DNA from: CAZQRP01 sp964596125
GTDB taxonomy: Bacteria; Chloroflexota; Dehalococcoidia; GIF9; UBA5629
Assembly (NCBI GenBank): GCA_964596125.1
Contig: CAZQRP010000006.1
Span: 62,001 to 126,000 of the forward strand
DNA length: 64,000 nt
Direction of reading: 5' to 3'
Shown: one piece after another, positions 18,021-26,515 of the stretch
How the letters are laid out: the number at the start of each line of letters is the position of its first letter
Position numbering within the stretch: position 1 is the stretch's first letter
Notes under the pieces: model-generated
Databases searched by the model: none
The model's input: the letters and a program-made list of their open reading frames with translations, nothing else
What the model was told of the DNA's origin: nothing
Made by a program: the position numbers and the translations under genes

Positions 18021-18091
18021 TCCACCTTACTCAATAGTATCAAAGAACACAGACAGACACGGTGATAGAGAAATATCGGCAGCCTATGTAT
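18021..18091. repeat. 72-bp imperfect direct repeat, right copy
   Basis: Second copy of 13644-13715. In the recombinase-like frame it encodes a short stretch (DREISAA) homologous to the left copy and then stops, so this may be a second, smaller remnant of the same recombinase. Confidence 0.75.
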
Positions 18092-18130
18092 AATTAAGTT
18101 GAGTTAAAAACAGCCTGACGGATAATATGA

Positions 18131-18162
18131 AATCGGCATTCTGTCTTTTATAACAGCCGATT
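18131..18162 (+). promoter_or_regulatory. Inverted repeat just upstream of the second propeller gene
   Basis: AATCGGC (18131-18137) and GCCGATT (18156-18162) form a 7-bp stem with an inner CTGT/ACAG pair. A TATAAC at 18149 lies inside it. It could be an operator or a 5'-leader hairpin. Confidence 0.35.
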
Positions 18163-18178
18163 AAAAAGGCTGGATAAA

Positions 18179-19855
18179 ATGCGAAAAGTACTCAACCTTC
18201 AACAGATACTACTGCTGATTTTCTCAATTCTATTTTGCTGTAGCTGTGGTGTAGAGTCTCCTGCCCCGGTGCCTGTTCCACCACCTCCACCACTCCCACC
18301 ACCAGCTCAACCGGAACCACCCCCTCCAGATACTACTCCACCTGAGATAATAATCACCGGCGCCCCGGAAGAGATAGTCGACGTTACTGAAGTGACTTTC
18401 GAGTGGAACGGCACCGATGACCGGACTCCGACAGTAAACTTAACGTACTCGTACTATCTGGAAGGCTTTGACACCGATTATTCCCAGTTCACTTCGGATA
18501 CAGCCAGGACCTACAGTGATTTAGCGTCAGGTCCATATGTATTCCACGTTAAAGCCAAAGACGAAGCCGGTAATATAAGCCCGACTCCAGCAACCGCTGA
18601 AACCATTATAGCTCCCGTACCACCGGTTAAAAGTGACGTTCCATTCCCCCTAACCAGCAGACTACTTCTGGTGCCAGGCAGCGAAGTCAACCGCATTGCC
18701 GTCGGTGGCTATGGCAACATAGTCTATGCCCTAGATTCCGTCAACGCTCAGCTTTATAAATCTGAGCATGGCGGATACGGGTGGGAGAACGTATCAAACG
18801 ATATCTCCGGGGCTGCAACCTGGGATGCGCTGGCTACTGCCCCGGATAATCCCAAAATCGTTGCAGTCGCTACAAATGGAGGCACCGAAATCTACCTGTC
18901 CATCGACGGCAGCAACAATTTCATGGCTACGAAGTTAGCCGGCAAGCTCGGTCCCGGCGAGCGAGTGAAATGCATTGCGATCTCACCCAACTATGGCAGA
19001 AATACCTGGGAGATTGCTGCCGGCACTTCTACCGGCAACGGCGGCGGCAAAATCTGGGTGAATATAATTGACGGTTTCCCGAGCGGGTGGCAGGACTTAA
19101 GCACTGGCGCTCCGGGTTGGTTACCCCCGGTACCGGCGACGCCGGGAGTAGACGTCTTTGCTATTGAGTACTCACCAGCATTTGCTGCCGACGGAACAGT
19201 CCTGGCCATTATCGCCAGCGGACCTAACTCAAATACAGGAGACACCTACCTGCATATCGGTACCAGAGACCTCGCCACAAACAATATGGTCTGGAACCGT
19301 TTCTCAGGCTATCCGGTAGAGATTTGCCAGGCCGGCCAGGACACGCCAGGAACACCGCTTACCTATGCAGACCTGGCTCTACCATCAGACTACTCCGGAT
19401 CCAGAATTTCACAGCGGCATGTATATGCCTGCTGGAGCGACAATCCACCGGGAGTTGCTACCGCCGGCAACAATAATGACGATGTCTACCGCCTGGACGA
19501 TGTTGTGTGCTACCGTCTCCAGGCCCGCCCCGATGTCATCGGTAGTCTGGCACACTATGGATTTTACAGCTCGGGTAAACTGCTGGCCGGTGCCATGACA
19601 TCTGCACCGCTACCCCATCGTCGTGGTACACAGACATACTTTACACTCAATCCACAGTCAACATGCCCTACATGGCAGCAAAGCCAGAAACCGCCTACCG
19701 GTACGCACAACGCTCAAGTAGCCTGGTCTCCTGACGGCAGGATAGCCTACTGCGGGACCAGCGGTGGCGGAGGTGCGGGCTACGACCAGAGCGCTTTCTC
19801 CATAAGTACCAATAACGGTCTCACCTGGAACCAAACAGGCCTTATCGACACCTGA
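18179..19855 (+). CDS. Beta-propeller lipoprotein, probably a truncated paralogue
   Basis: 558 residues. The N-terminus is a lipoprotein signal (LLLIFSILFCCSCG), followed by a Pro-rich linker (~28-55), an Ig/Fn3-like domain (~58-145) and BNR-like propeller repeats (~160-558). The propeller part parallels residues ~40-450 of the protein at 104-3223: shared blocks include 'APDNPK', 'ISPNYG', 'QVAWSPDG' and 'CGTS'. It stops at NQTGLIDT exactly where the paralogue continues LIDTEVSFLSD. A one-base shift would restore a Glu codon, but homology does not continue beyond it, so the second half is lost. It also lacks the Fn3 pair and membrane anchor. It may still be a folded lipoprotein. Confidence 0.75.
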   Translation: MRKVLNLQQILLLIFSILFCCSCGVESPAPVPVPPPPPLPPPAQPEPPPPDTTPPEIIITGAPEEIVDVTEVTFEWNGTDDRTPTVNLTYSYYLEGFDTDYSQFTSDTARTYSDLASGPYVFHVKAKDEAGNISPTPATAETIIAPVPPVKSDVPFPLTSRLLLVPGSEVNRIAVGGYGNIVYALDSVNAQLYKSEHGGYGWENVSNDISGAATWDALATAPDNPKIVAVATNGGTEIYLSIDGSNNFMATKLAGKLGPGERVKCIAISPNYGRNTWEIAAGTSTGNGGGKIWVNIIDGFPSGWQDLSTGAPGWLPPVPATPGVDVFAIEYSPAFAADGTVLAIIASGPNSNTGDTYLHIGTRDLATNNMVWNRFSGYPVEICQAGQDTPGTPLTYADLALPSDYSGSRISQRHVYACWSDNPPGVATAGNNNDDVYRLDDVVCYRLQARPDVIGSLAHYGFYSSGKLLAGAMTSAPLPHRRGTQTYFTLNPQSTCPTWQQSQKPPTGTHNAQVAWSPDGRIAYCGTSGGGGAGYDQSAFSISTNNGLTWNQTGLIDT

Positions 19856-19919
19856 GACAGGTTTGGATTATATTATATTATTTTCACTTCCCACAAAAAT
19901 TATCTATCACCTACACGAT

Positions 19920-19948
19920 TTGACACAGAACGTGTTTTGCTTAATAAT
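19920..19948 (+). promoter_or_regulatory. Sigma-70 promoter immediately upstream of the HAD gene
   Basis: TTGACA (19920-19925), 17-bp spacer, AATAAT (19943-19948). Initiation near 19955 leaves a leader of about 6 nt before ATG 19961, too short for a Shine-Dalgarno sequence. Confidence 0.65.
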
Positions 19949-19960
19949 GTAAAGCCTACT

Positions 19961-20656
19961 ATGATAAACGCAGTCTGCTTTGACTTCTTCAATACGCTGG
20001 TATGTTACAAGCCCTCCCGGGAAGAATTATACGTTGATATGTGCCGGGAAAATGGTATCCACGTCGAGCTAAAAGCAATTAACAAATCTCTCCTGGCCAC
20101 GGATATGTTCTGGCGGGACGAAAACCGGCGGCTGCCCATAGATAAGAGAACCAAGGAAGAACAGCTCGCCTTTTTTACTGAATATGTAATGCGGGCATTA
20201 AAGGGAGCCGGCATTGAAATTAGCCGGGAATTGGCACAACAGATGTTTTTGAAAATGAGACATATGAGCTGGGAATTTAAAAACTACGATGATGCTCTTC
20301 CTACCTTACAATTACTCAAGGACCGTGGCCTAATCCTGGGACTGATATCCAACGTAGGTCAAGATATGGAAAAAACGTTCGATAACTTGGGACTGCAACA
20401 ATACCTCGATTTTTATGTTACTTCTCATGAGGTAGGTTATGATAAGCCTCACCCGGAAATATTTTTAGCAGCGCTCCAAAAAGCGGGAGTTAAACCTGAG
20501 GAAACGATGTACATCGGCGACCAGTATGACCAGGACATTATTGGCGCCAGGAGCGTTGGAATGAAAGCCGTGCTCCTCGACAGGAACGGTTGGTCAAGCG
20601 ATATTACCGACTGCCCCCGGATTCAAAGCCTCAAGGATATTGTAGAACATATCTAG
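19961..20656 (+). CDS. HAD-superfamily hydrolase
   Basis: About 231 residues. An in-frame TTG at 19937 lies inside the promoter, so ATG 19961 is chosen. HAD motifs: I, CFDFFNTLV (~5-13) with nucleophile Asp; II, GLISNVG (~123); III, Lys in YDKPHPEIF (~158); IV, GDQYDQDIIGAR (~183). The helical cap lies between motifs I and II (subclass C1), as in phosphoglycolate phosphatase and haloacid dehalogenase-like enzymes. Motif I has Phe-Asn before Thr, so a phosphatase is more likely than a dehalogenase. The substrate is unknown. It is convergent with the radical SAM gene 52 bp away. Confidence 0.88.
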   Translation: MINAVCFDFFNTLVCYKPSREELYVDMCRENGIHVELKAINKSLLATDMFWRDENRRLPIDKRTKEEQLAFFTEYVMRALKGAGIEISRELAQQMFLKMRHMSWEFKNYDDALPTLQLLKDRGLILGLISNVGQDMEKTFDNLGLQQYLDFYVTSHEVGYDKPHPEIFLAALQKAGVKPEETMYIGDQYDQDIIGARSVGMKAVLLDRNGWSSDITDCPRIQSLKDIVEHI

Positions 20657-20708
20657 ATATAACCGGCATTAACGATTGTTTACATCGCAAACAGCGCCCC
20701 TTACCCTG

Positions 20709-21644
20709 TTACAGCCCCCTGAGAAATTCGAGGCGAAGCATTTCAGGGTCTTTCTTCGCCAAGGTATCCTCCAATTGTTTCACTATTCTCGCCTTATCCC
20801 TGGGCAGAGTTCCGCGAACTGAAAGATAATTCGACGCATGCATTGAGCTGAAGAAACAATTAGTAAAATCGGAGTTCTCAACAATTGTCTTCAGTTCCCT
20901 GAGAGAATCAAACGGAGAAATAGGAGAGAAGTTACCCTGCTTCCAATCTTCATACATGGGAGCCCCCGGAACCAGCATCAACGTTAATGCTCCGGCAAAA
21001 TCCGGGTCGATTTCAGTAAGGACTTTTGCCGTTTCAAGCGCATGTTTTTCGCTTCCTTCTACTCCGGCCAGACCAAGAATAATAGTAACCGACAGAATAA
21101 TCCCGGACTCTTTCACCTTATGCCCGGCTTCAACCATCTGCTCATGCTTTGCTCCCTTACATACTTTCTCCAGCACTGCGTCATTACCACTTTCAACACC
21201 CATATAGAGTATATCCAGTTTACGTTCCTTCAACGCTTTTAGCTCATCGACACTCCGCCGCAGTATATCGTGAGGGGTAGCGTAGGCACCGGTCCTCTCA
21301 AGCCCGGGAAATCTTTCATTCAAATACTCAATAACTTCCAGTAATTTTGGAAATGGATAGACAAGGGCATCGCCGTCCTGAAGGAAAATCCGCTTTCCAT
21401 CCCAACTCTGTAGTAGAAAATACACTATGTCCGGAATTGTTGGAACTCGAATTCCGTGTGCCGTATACATGACCATGGCATCAATTTCCTTCTTGATGTC
21501 ATCAATTTCCCTCATCCTGAGCTTTGAACCGTAGTACCTGCTACAGAAAGTGCAGGTGTTATTAGAACAGCCTGCTGTTACCGGTAGAAAATAACTTGCG
21601 TGTTCACTTGGCGGACGGATAATATCAGGTCGCTCAAATTCCAT
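20709..21644 (-). CDS. Radical SAM protein
   Basis: About 311 residues. ATG 21644 is preferred to an upstream start because it lies 28 bp past the stop of the DUF89 gene and avoids overlap. The [4Fe-4S] site is GCSNNTCTFCSR (Cys at ~24, 29 and 32; spacing CX4CX2C). Downstream blocks GVESGNDAVLEKV (~155) and LGLAGVEGSEKHALET (~200) are typical of the Elp3/HemN-like radical SAM barrel. Family members generate a 5'-deoxyadenosyl radical; the reaction here is not assignable. Its tight linkage to the DUF89 gene suggests a joint role in metabolite repair or modification, which is an inference. Confidence 0.85.
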   Translation of the reverse strand: MEFERPDIIRPPSEHASYFLPVTAGCSNNTCTFCSRYYGSKLRMREIDDIKKEIDAMVMYTAHGIRVPTIPDIVYFLLQSWDGKRIFLQDGDALVYPFPKLLEVIEYLNERFPGLERTGAYATPHDILRRSVDELKALKERKLDILYMGVESGNDAVLEKVCKGAKHEQMVEAGHKVKESGIILSVTIILGLAGVEGSEKHALETAKVLTEIDPDFAGALTLMLVPGAPMYEDWKQGNFSPISPFDSLRELKTIVENSDFTNCFFSSMHASNYLSVRGTLPRDKARIVKQLEDTLAKKDPEMLRLEFLRGL

Positions 21645-21672
21645 ATTAGTTACACCTGCTGTCAATTTATAC

Positions 21673-22512
21673 CTATCTGAGCATGGCCACGAAGCTGTCC
21701 AGGGGCACATTGATGGAATCAGCTACCGGCTGGCACTTTGCTTTTAAGCAGTAGAAAATTCTCCCCTGCTCCGGCAGTTCCGAAAGGGACTCATAGTAAC
21801 CCATACCCTTGGCAAATACAATGTCTGCGTCTTCAAATGCACGCTTAAAAAGGTCCGAGGCCCGAGAAAAATCTATCCCCGGAGTAGCCGTGCCTGTATT
21901 AATTATATCACCTAGCTCAGCCTCCAGCCCAGTTCGCCTGACATCTTCAAGTGTGACATCATTCTGGACCGGCGAAGCTTTAACCACATAAACGGTAGAC
22001 ACGAACTGTCTCATCCACTTAATAAGAGGCAAATCAAAAAATACCTCACCGGCATTATCAGCCAGATACAAGACGTTACCGGCAGCCTTAAGCCTGGCTT
22101 CAAAGCGTGCCGAATCGTCAATGACAAAGCTTACTCCCCGTCTCATATCCTCAATACTAACATCGAACGGTCTAAAGAAATCGAGGGTGTTCCCCAGCAC
22201 CGCTAATTTCAGAAGACCTCTAAACTCATCTCCATATTTTACGTTTATTTCCCTGTACAGTTCTCTGGCGACTGCAATCTCCCTGACCTTCATCTCGAGG
22301 TACGGGTCAGGATTTTGAGTAACCTCCTTGATGGTGTCGTGAAGCTTAGCAGCTACCTCGATAGATACTTCATCTAGGGAAAAGTTATCATCAAGAGTTT
22401 TCAAGCCCTCCTGTATCGCTCTCTCCCTGCTCTGTACATCATCTGTTGCCAGCTCAGCAGCCTGATAGACGAGCCTCCTCAGACATTCATAACAACTTTG
22501 AGTAAGCTTCAT
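21673..22512 (-). CDS. DUF89/ARMT1-like metal-dependent phosphatase
   Basis: 279 residues. The N-terminus CYECLRRLVYQAAE carries the CxxC of the CXXC-containing DUF89 subgroup. The metal-binding core is LYLADNAGEVFFDLPL (~147-162), with a downstream KASPVQNDVTLEDV (~178) and FAKGMGYYESL (~237). DUF89 proteins are Mn/Ni-dependent 'damage-control' phosphatases acting on harmful sugar phosphates or coenzyme by-products. The start has a GGAG 8 bp upstream. The radical SAM gene follows after 28 bp, so the two probably share a transcript. Confidence 0.88.
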   Translation of the reverse strand: MKLTQSCYECLRRLVYQAAELATDDVQSRERAIQEGLKTLDDNFSLDEVSIEVAAKLHDTIKEVTQNPDPYLEMKVREIAVARELYREINVKYGDEFRGLLKLAVLGNTLDFFRPFDVSIEDMRRGVSFVIDDSARFEARLKAAGNVLYLADNAGEVFFDLPLIKWMRQFVSTVYVVKASPVQNDVTLEDVRRTGLEAELGDIINTGTATPGIDFSRASDLFKRAFEDADIVFAKGMGYYESLSELPEQGRIFYCLKAKCQPVADSINVPLDSFVAMLR

Positions 22513-22880
22513 ACTCTCCTCACCGGAAAAATTCTGGTAACATAGCTTCTATACACAGAACATATAGAATATCATAGCTTTTCACATGTGTACAGGTTTG
22601 GATGCACATTTTGTCTATCACTATATACTGGGTTACTACAGGCATATTAATACCAGCTGAAACGGTACAGATGACTCTCCCGGTTAGCTTGACAATACGA
22701 AATAAGACGAGGACAATTGAGAAAGTGGGACTCTCATCGTTAAGGCAACCGCCTGATAACTGGTAACAATTGTAAAGATGGATGACCCTGCTGGACCTGT
22801 CATGTGTTAAGCAGTCCGTTGCGGCAATATGTTGTTATACGGATCCAGGAACCAGCCAGAAGGGCTCCGGGAGGTGTACT
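22513..22880. other. Divergent intergenic region, 368 bp
   Basis: No gene recognised. A plausible plus-strand promoter lies at 22689-22717. The ~155-nt leader that would follow has no recognisable riboswitch core. Confidence 0.5.
22689..22717 (+). promoter_or_regulatory. Probable sigma-70 promoter
   Basis: TTGACA (22689-22694), 17-bp spacer, GACAAT (22712-22717; 4 of 6 matches). It points to the epimerase gene. Confidence 0.45.
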
Positions 22881-23831
22881 ATGAAAGTCTTTGTTATAGG
22901 GGGAACAGGTTTTCTTGGAGGGCATCTTTTACCGAAGCTCATTAGAGAAGGACACGATGTCACCGTCCTGACTCGAAGTAGAGAAAAGGCTGACAGCCTT
23001 GAATCACGTGGCATTGACGCAGTGGTTGGAGACTTACTTGATGCTGACTCGTTCATATCGCAGCTAACCCCCTATGAGGCTGTCCTATCTATTGCCATGC
23101 CGGAGATTAGACCCGGGAAAAGAGTTTCGGGAAAACAATTTAAAATACTGCAGAAGCAGACGACCGCTTATTTCTCAACTGCTATTGCCATTGCCGACGG
23201 TTTCAACTGCCCATTAATCCTTACTCTGGGCACCAGTTTTCGCACTTCAGGTGAACAGGTAGCAGACGAACGATGGCCAATCGAGCGTTTTGGAATAGCC
23301 AGAATTGGTGAGTTTGTCGATCCACTGATATCAGTGGTGACCCGTCAGGGTTCACCGCCTTTAATACAGATGCTTCCCGGTGAAATATACGGGCCTGGTG
23401 GCCTTTTCAGGAATTCGATGTATGAATGGATGAAAGACGGGAACTATCGAATCATTGGTTCCGGTGAGAACTACATCCCCAGAATCCACGTGGAAGATTG
23501 TGCTGAAGCTTACGTTCAGGTGCTGAAGAAGATGCCACTGGGAGAAAAGTTCATCATTGCTGATGATGGACCATGCACAATGAGGAACTTCGCCTATTTC
23601 ATGGCAGACTGCATGAACGTTCCAAGGCCAAAATCGGTCCCCAGTTTCATAATAAGAATTTTAATGGGAACGCTGATCTATGAGACCGTTACCATGAACT
23701 GCCGTGTCAGCAATGCCAAAGCAAAGACGCATCTCAACTGGAAGCTAAAATACCCGACGTACCTTGAAGGACTACCCGCTACTATCGAAGAAATCGAGAG
23801 TGGCAGCCAACAGAGGGACACTTTTCTTTGA
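22881..23831 (+). CDS. NAD(P)-binding SDR/epimerase-family protein
   Basis: About 316 residues from ATG 22881, which has GGGAGG upstream; an earlier in-frame start would add an unrelated N-terminal tail. The Rossmann signature GGTGFLGGHLL lies at residues 7-17, followed by VLTRSREKADSLESRG. The family's active-site YxxxK is not obvious, so this resembles the atypical SDRs (NAD-dependent epimerase/dehydratase-like) that may bind NAD(P) without classical dehydrogenase chemistry. 'RIHVEDCAEAYVQVL' (~202) is a conserved atypical-SDR segment. The substrate is unknown. Confidence 0.8.
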   Translation: MKVFVIGGTGFLGGHLLPKLIREGHDVTVLTRSREKADSLESRGIDAVVGDLLDADSFISQLTPYEAVLSIAMPEIRPGKRVSGKQFKILQKQTTAYFSTAIAIADGFNCPLILTLGTSFRTSGEQVADERWPIERFGIARIGEFVDPLISVVTRQGSPPLIQMLPGEIYGPGGLFRNSMYEWMKDGNYRIIGSGENYIPRIHVEDCAEAYVQVLKKMPLGEKFIIADDGPCTMRNFAYFMADCMNVPRPKSVPSFIIRILMGTLIYETVTMNCRVSNAKAKTHLNWKLKYPTYLEGLPATIEEIESGSQQRDTFL

Positions 23832-23934
23832 ACGCCTACCATATCCTGACAGTAGGTCAACTATTGTTAGTAGTTCTGATACAGAATATGATAACCTTTA
23901 TCTAATTCGCATCATATGATGCCCGGAGGAAGCT

Positions 23935-24615
23935 ATGGTTCAAGAGTACGAAATCAACGATTTTGCCAAGGAAGAGTCCTGGCGGATGTTCCGGATAATC
24001 GGGGAGATGGTAGAGGGATTTGATAAACTTACAGGTATAGAACCGGCAGTAAGCATATACGGTTCTGCCAGGATTACAGAAGGTGATAAACTTTATGCAC
24101 AGACAGAAGAAATAGCCCGACGGCTCGGTGAAATGGGCTTTTCCATCATAACCGGCGGAGGGCCCGGCGTTATGGAAGCGGCTAACAAAGGCGCCCTGAA
24201 AGCCGGGACAACATCAATTGGACTTAATATCGACCTGCCTGAACAACAGGTAGGCAATCCTTACACTACTAAGTCGATAACATTTAAACACTTCTTTGTT
24301 CGCAAAGTAATGCTGGTTAAATATGCCATTGCTTTTATCATCATGCCGGGCGGCCTGGGGACATTAGATGAGTTAACAGAGGTACTAACGCTGATGCAGA
24401 CCCTTAAGATAAAACCCTTCCCCGTTGTGCTATTCAACAAGCAGTACTGGAAAGGGTTCCTGGACTGGCTGAGGGGCTCTGTGTTAGCCAGAGAAATGGT
24501 CTCAGAAGAGGACTTTAGCCTGCTCAGAATTTGCGATAAGACTGATACGGTAATCGATATCGTTCATAAATGGTATATAAAACACAGCATTGTAGGCCAG
24601 AAAGCCCTGGCCTGA
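23935..24615 (+). CDS. LOG-family protein (lysine decarboxylase-like nucleotide hydrolase)
   Basis: 226 residues from an ATG with CGGAGGA upstream. GGGPGVMEAANKGA (~79-92) and PGGLGTLDEL (~141-150) are the diagnostic LOG motifs (PGGxGTxxE). These proteins, long misnamed lysine decarboxylases, cleave nucleoside 5'-monophosphates to release the base; plant homologues activate cytokinins. A role in nucleotide turnover is therefore the best guess. It lies about 100 bp downstream of the epimerase gene, on the same strand. Confidence 0.88.
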   Translation: MVQEYEINDFAKEESWRMFRIIGEMVEGFDKLTGIEPAVSIYGSARITEGDKLYAQTEEIARRLGEMGFSIITGGGPGVMEAANKGALKAGTTSIGLNIDLPEQQVGNPYTTKSITFKHFFVRKVMLVKYAIAFIIMPGGLGTLDELTEVLTLMQTLKIKPFPVVLFNKQYWKGFLDWLRGSVLAREMVSEEDFSLLRICDKTDTVIDIVHKWYIKHSIVGQKALA

Positions 24616-24660
24616 TACCACCAGAGAGGTTCATACAAAAATCAGCTGAGATTTTAGATA

Positions 24661-25869
24661 TCAGCGAGTAATTGGATTGGTCCTGCCGCAGTGCGGGCAC
24701 TTTATCGACTGTCCTTTGAATCTGGGGGGTATCCTCAACCTGGTGCCACAATCACAATCTACGGTCTTATAATTATTTAGACGCCACATCACGTCCGAGG
24801 TCTCCCGTGCCCGGTGTGCCTCGTCAGGCTCTTCCTTCATCTCCGGCTGTGCACCCCTCAGTGAAACGATCCCTGCAGTCGCTATGGCAGTAGCAGGAAT
24901 CACTCCTTTCGAAGCCCTGCGAACCTCCTGGTAAGCACGGTCATAATCAGTAAAAGAGCCACCAGCCATAGAGCGTAGAATGCGTATCCTCTCCGAAATA
25001 GGCGGATGCGTGCTGCTGAGGTCACTGGCTGCCATACCCTTCTTGTGGAAGGGATTGATGATATACATCGGCGCCGTAGCCTTATTAGCTGTCTTTAGCT
25101 GTTGTGTCGAGGCAGCCAGTTTCTCAAGCGCAGATGCGAGTCCTTCAGGATATCTGGTGTACAAGGCCGAAGAAGCATCAGCCAGGTACTCTCTCTTCCT
25201 GGAAATGGCAAAGTAAATCAACTGGGCCATAATCGGTGCCAGTATCATTAATACGATTGCTACCACAAAAATTATTAACTGAGCCTGTCCACCTCCCGCT
25301 GAAGAGCTTCTTCTTGATCCGGTCATCGAGCCGAAGATCATGACCCGTGATGCATACCAGGCCAGAATAACAATACTGCCAAGAAGGATACTGCACATGG
25401 CCATCAGCAGTACATCCCTGTTCTTGATGTGAGCCAGCTCATGCCCGATGACCCCCTGGAGCTCATCGCGGTTGAGTTTCTGAAGCAGCCCCGAGGTTAT
25501 AGCCACAGAAGCCTTATCAGGATCGCGACCCGTGGCAAAAGCGTTCAATGCCGGGTCATCAATAATGTATATATCAGGCATTTTATCCAGCCCCGAGGCA
25601 ATCTTCATTTCTTCAACCACGTTATACAGGCGGGGGTGGTCATCGCGACTGATCTTCCTGGCACGTGACATTGTCAGCAGGATGCTATCCCCCTGGAAAT
25701 AGCCGACCAGGTTCATCACCGCCCATATTGCCAAGGCAATGACCAGTCCACCTGTGCCGCTGTTAAAGAAGTACAGACCGAGCAAATAGCCGACCATAAG
25801 CAGCAATATGCCCATGACGGCCACTAATATTATGGACCTTATCTGGTTAGACCTGATATGTTCCCACAT
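24661..25869 (-). CDS. htpX: HtpX-like M48 membrane metalloprotease with C-terminal zinc ribbon
   Basis: 402 residues, longer than the usual ~290 of HtpX. Two N-terminal helices (~12-58) precede the zinc site HELAH (143-147). Two more helices (~155-172 and ~195-222) follow, then the third zinc ligand in the REYLAD motif (~232). The extra C-terminus (~300-402) ends in CDCGTRL and KCPHCGR, a zinc ribbon that most HtpX proteins lack. HtpX degrades damaged membrane proteins. The lemA gene lies 18 bp upstream, and LemA-HtpX is a well-known pair. Confidence 0.9.
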   Translation of the reverse strand: MWEHIRSNQIRSIILVAVMGILLLMVGYLLGLYFFNSGTGGLVIALAIWAVMNLVGYFQGDSILLTMSRARKISRDDHPRLYNVVEEMKIASGLDKMPDIYIIDDPALNAFATGRDPDKASVAITSGLLQKLNRDELQGVIGHELAHIKNRDVLLMAMCSILLGSIVILAWYASRVMIFGSMTGSRRSSSAGGGQAQLIIFVVAIVLMILAPIMAQLIYFAISRKREYLADASSALYTRYPEGLASALEKLAASTQQLKTANKATAPMYIINPFHKKGMAASDLSSTHPPISERIRILRSMAGGSFTDYDRAYQEVRRASKGVIPATAIATAGIVSLRGAQPEMKEEPDEAHRARETSDVMWRLNNYKTVDCDCGTRLRIPPRFKGQSIKCPHCGRTNPITR

Positions 25870-25887
25870 GGTTCAAATGTCGTCGGG

Positions 25888-26451
25888 CTATGTGAAGCTC
25901 ACTTTGGGCGCTGCCCGCTCCTCTGCTACTGTAACCTCAAAGAACTCTCCTGCTTTAAAACCAGTCATGCCGGCTATCATATTGGAAGGAAACATTTGTG
26001 TCTGGTTGTTATATTTTAACACTGAATCATTGTAGTACTGGCGGGAAAAGCTTATCTTATTCTCTGTCGAGGTAAGTTCCTCCTGAAGGGCCAGAAAGTT
26101 CTGATTAGCTTTCAGGTCCGGGTAGTTTTCAACAACCGCCAGCAACCGGGATAAGGCAGAGCTTAACTCACCCTCCGCCTTGGACCGCTCACCCACTCCG
26201 GAGGATGCTGCCTGCTGGGCAAGGTTGCGTGCATTGGTTACAGCTTCCAGTGTCTCCCGTTCATGCTTCATATAGCCTTTGACCGTTTCAATAAGGTTTG
26301 GGATCAGGTCATATCTTCTTTTTAGCTGCACATCTATCTGAGCCCAGGCGTTCTTTACCTGATTCCTTAATCTGACCAGGCCGTTATAGATTGCAATAAA
26401 CGCAATTAAGAGAATCGCGACGATACCTGCTATGATCCAAACTGGTAACAT
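25888..26451 (-). CDS. lemA: LemA-family membrane-anchored protein
   Basis: 187 residues. One N-terminal transmembrane helix (~4-25) is followed by the LemA helical bundle, with signatures NQVKNAWAQIDVQLKRR (~31-47), DLIPNLIETVKGYM (~48-61), YPDLKANQNF (~110) and SFSRQYYNDSV (~135). GGAGG lies ahead of the ATG. LemA proteins are of uncertain function but are widely paired with HtpX-type proteases in membrane stress. The htpX gene follows after 18 bp, so one transcript is likely. Confidence 0.92.
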   Translation of the reverse strand: MLPVWIIAGIVAILLIAFIAIYNGLVRLRNQVKNAWAQIDVQLKRRYDLIPNLIETVKGYMKHERETLEAVTNARNLAQQAASSGVGERSKAEGELSSALSRLLAVVENYPDLKANQNFLALQEELTSTENKISFSRQYYNDSVLKYNNQTQMFPSNMIAGMTGFKAGEFFEVTVAEERAAPKVSFT

Positions 26452-26515
26452 ATAACACCTCCATAATTTTTAACTTTTCATTAAAAATATAGTATCCTTT
26501 CCCATTTTTTATGGA

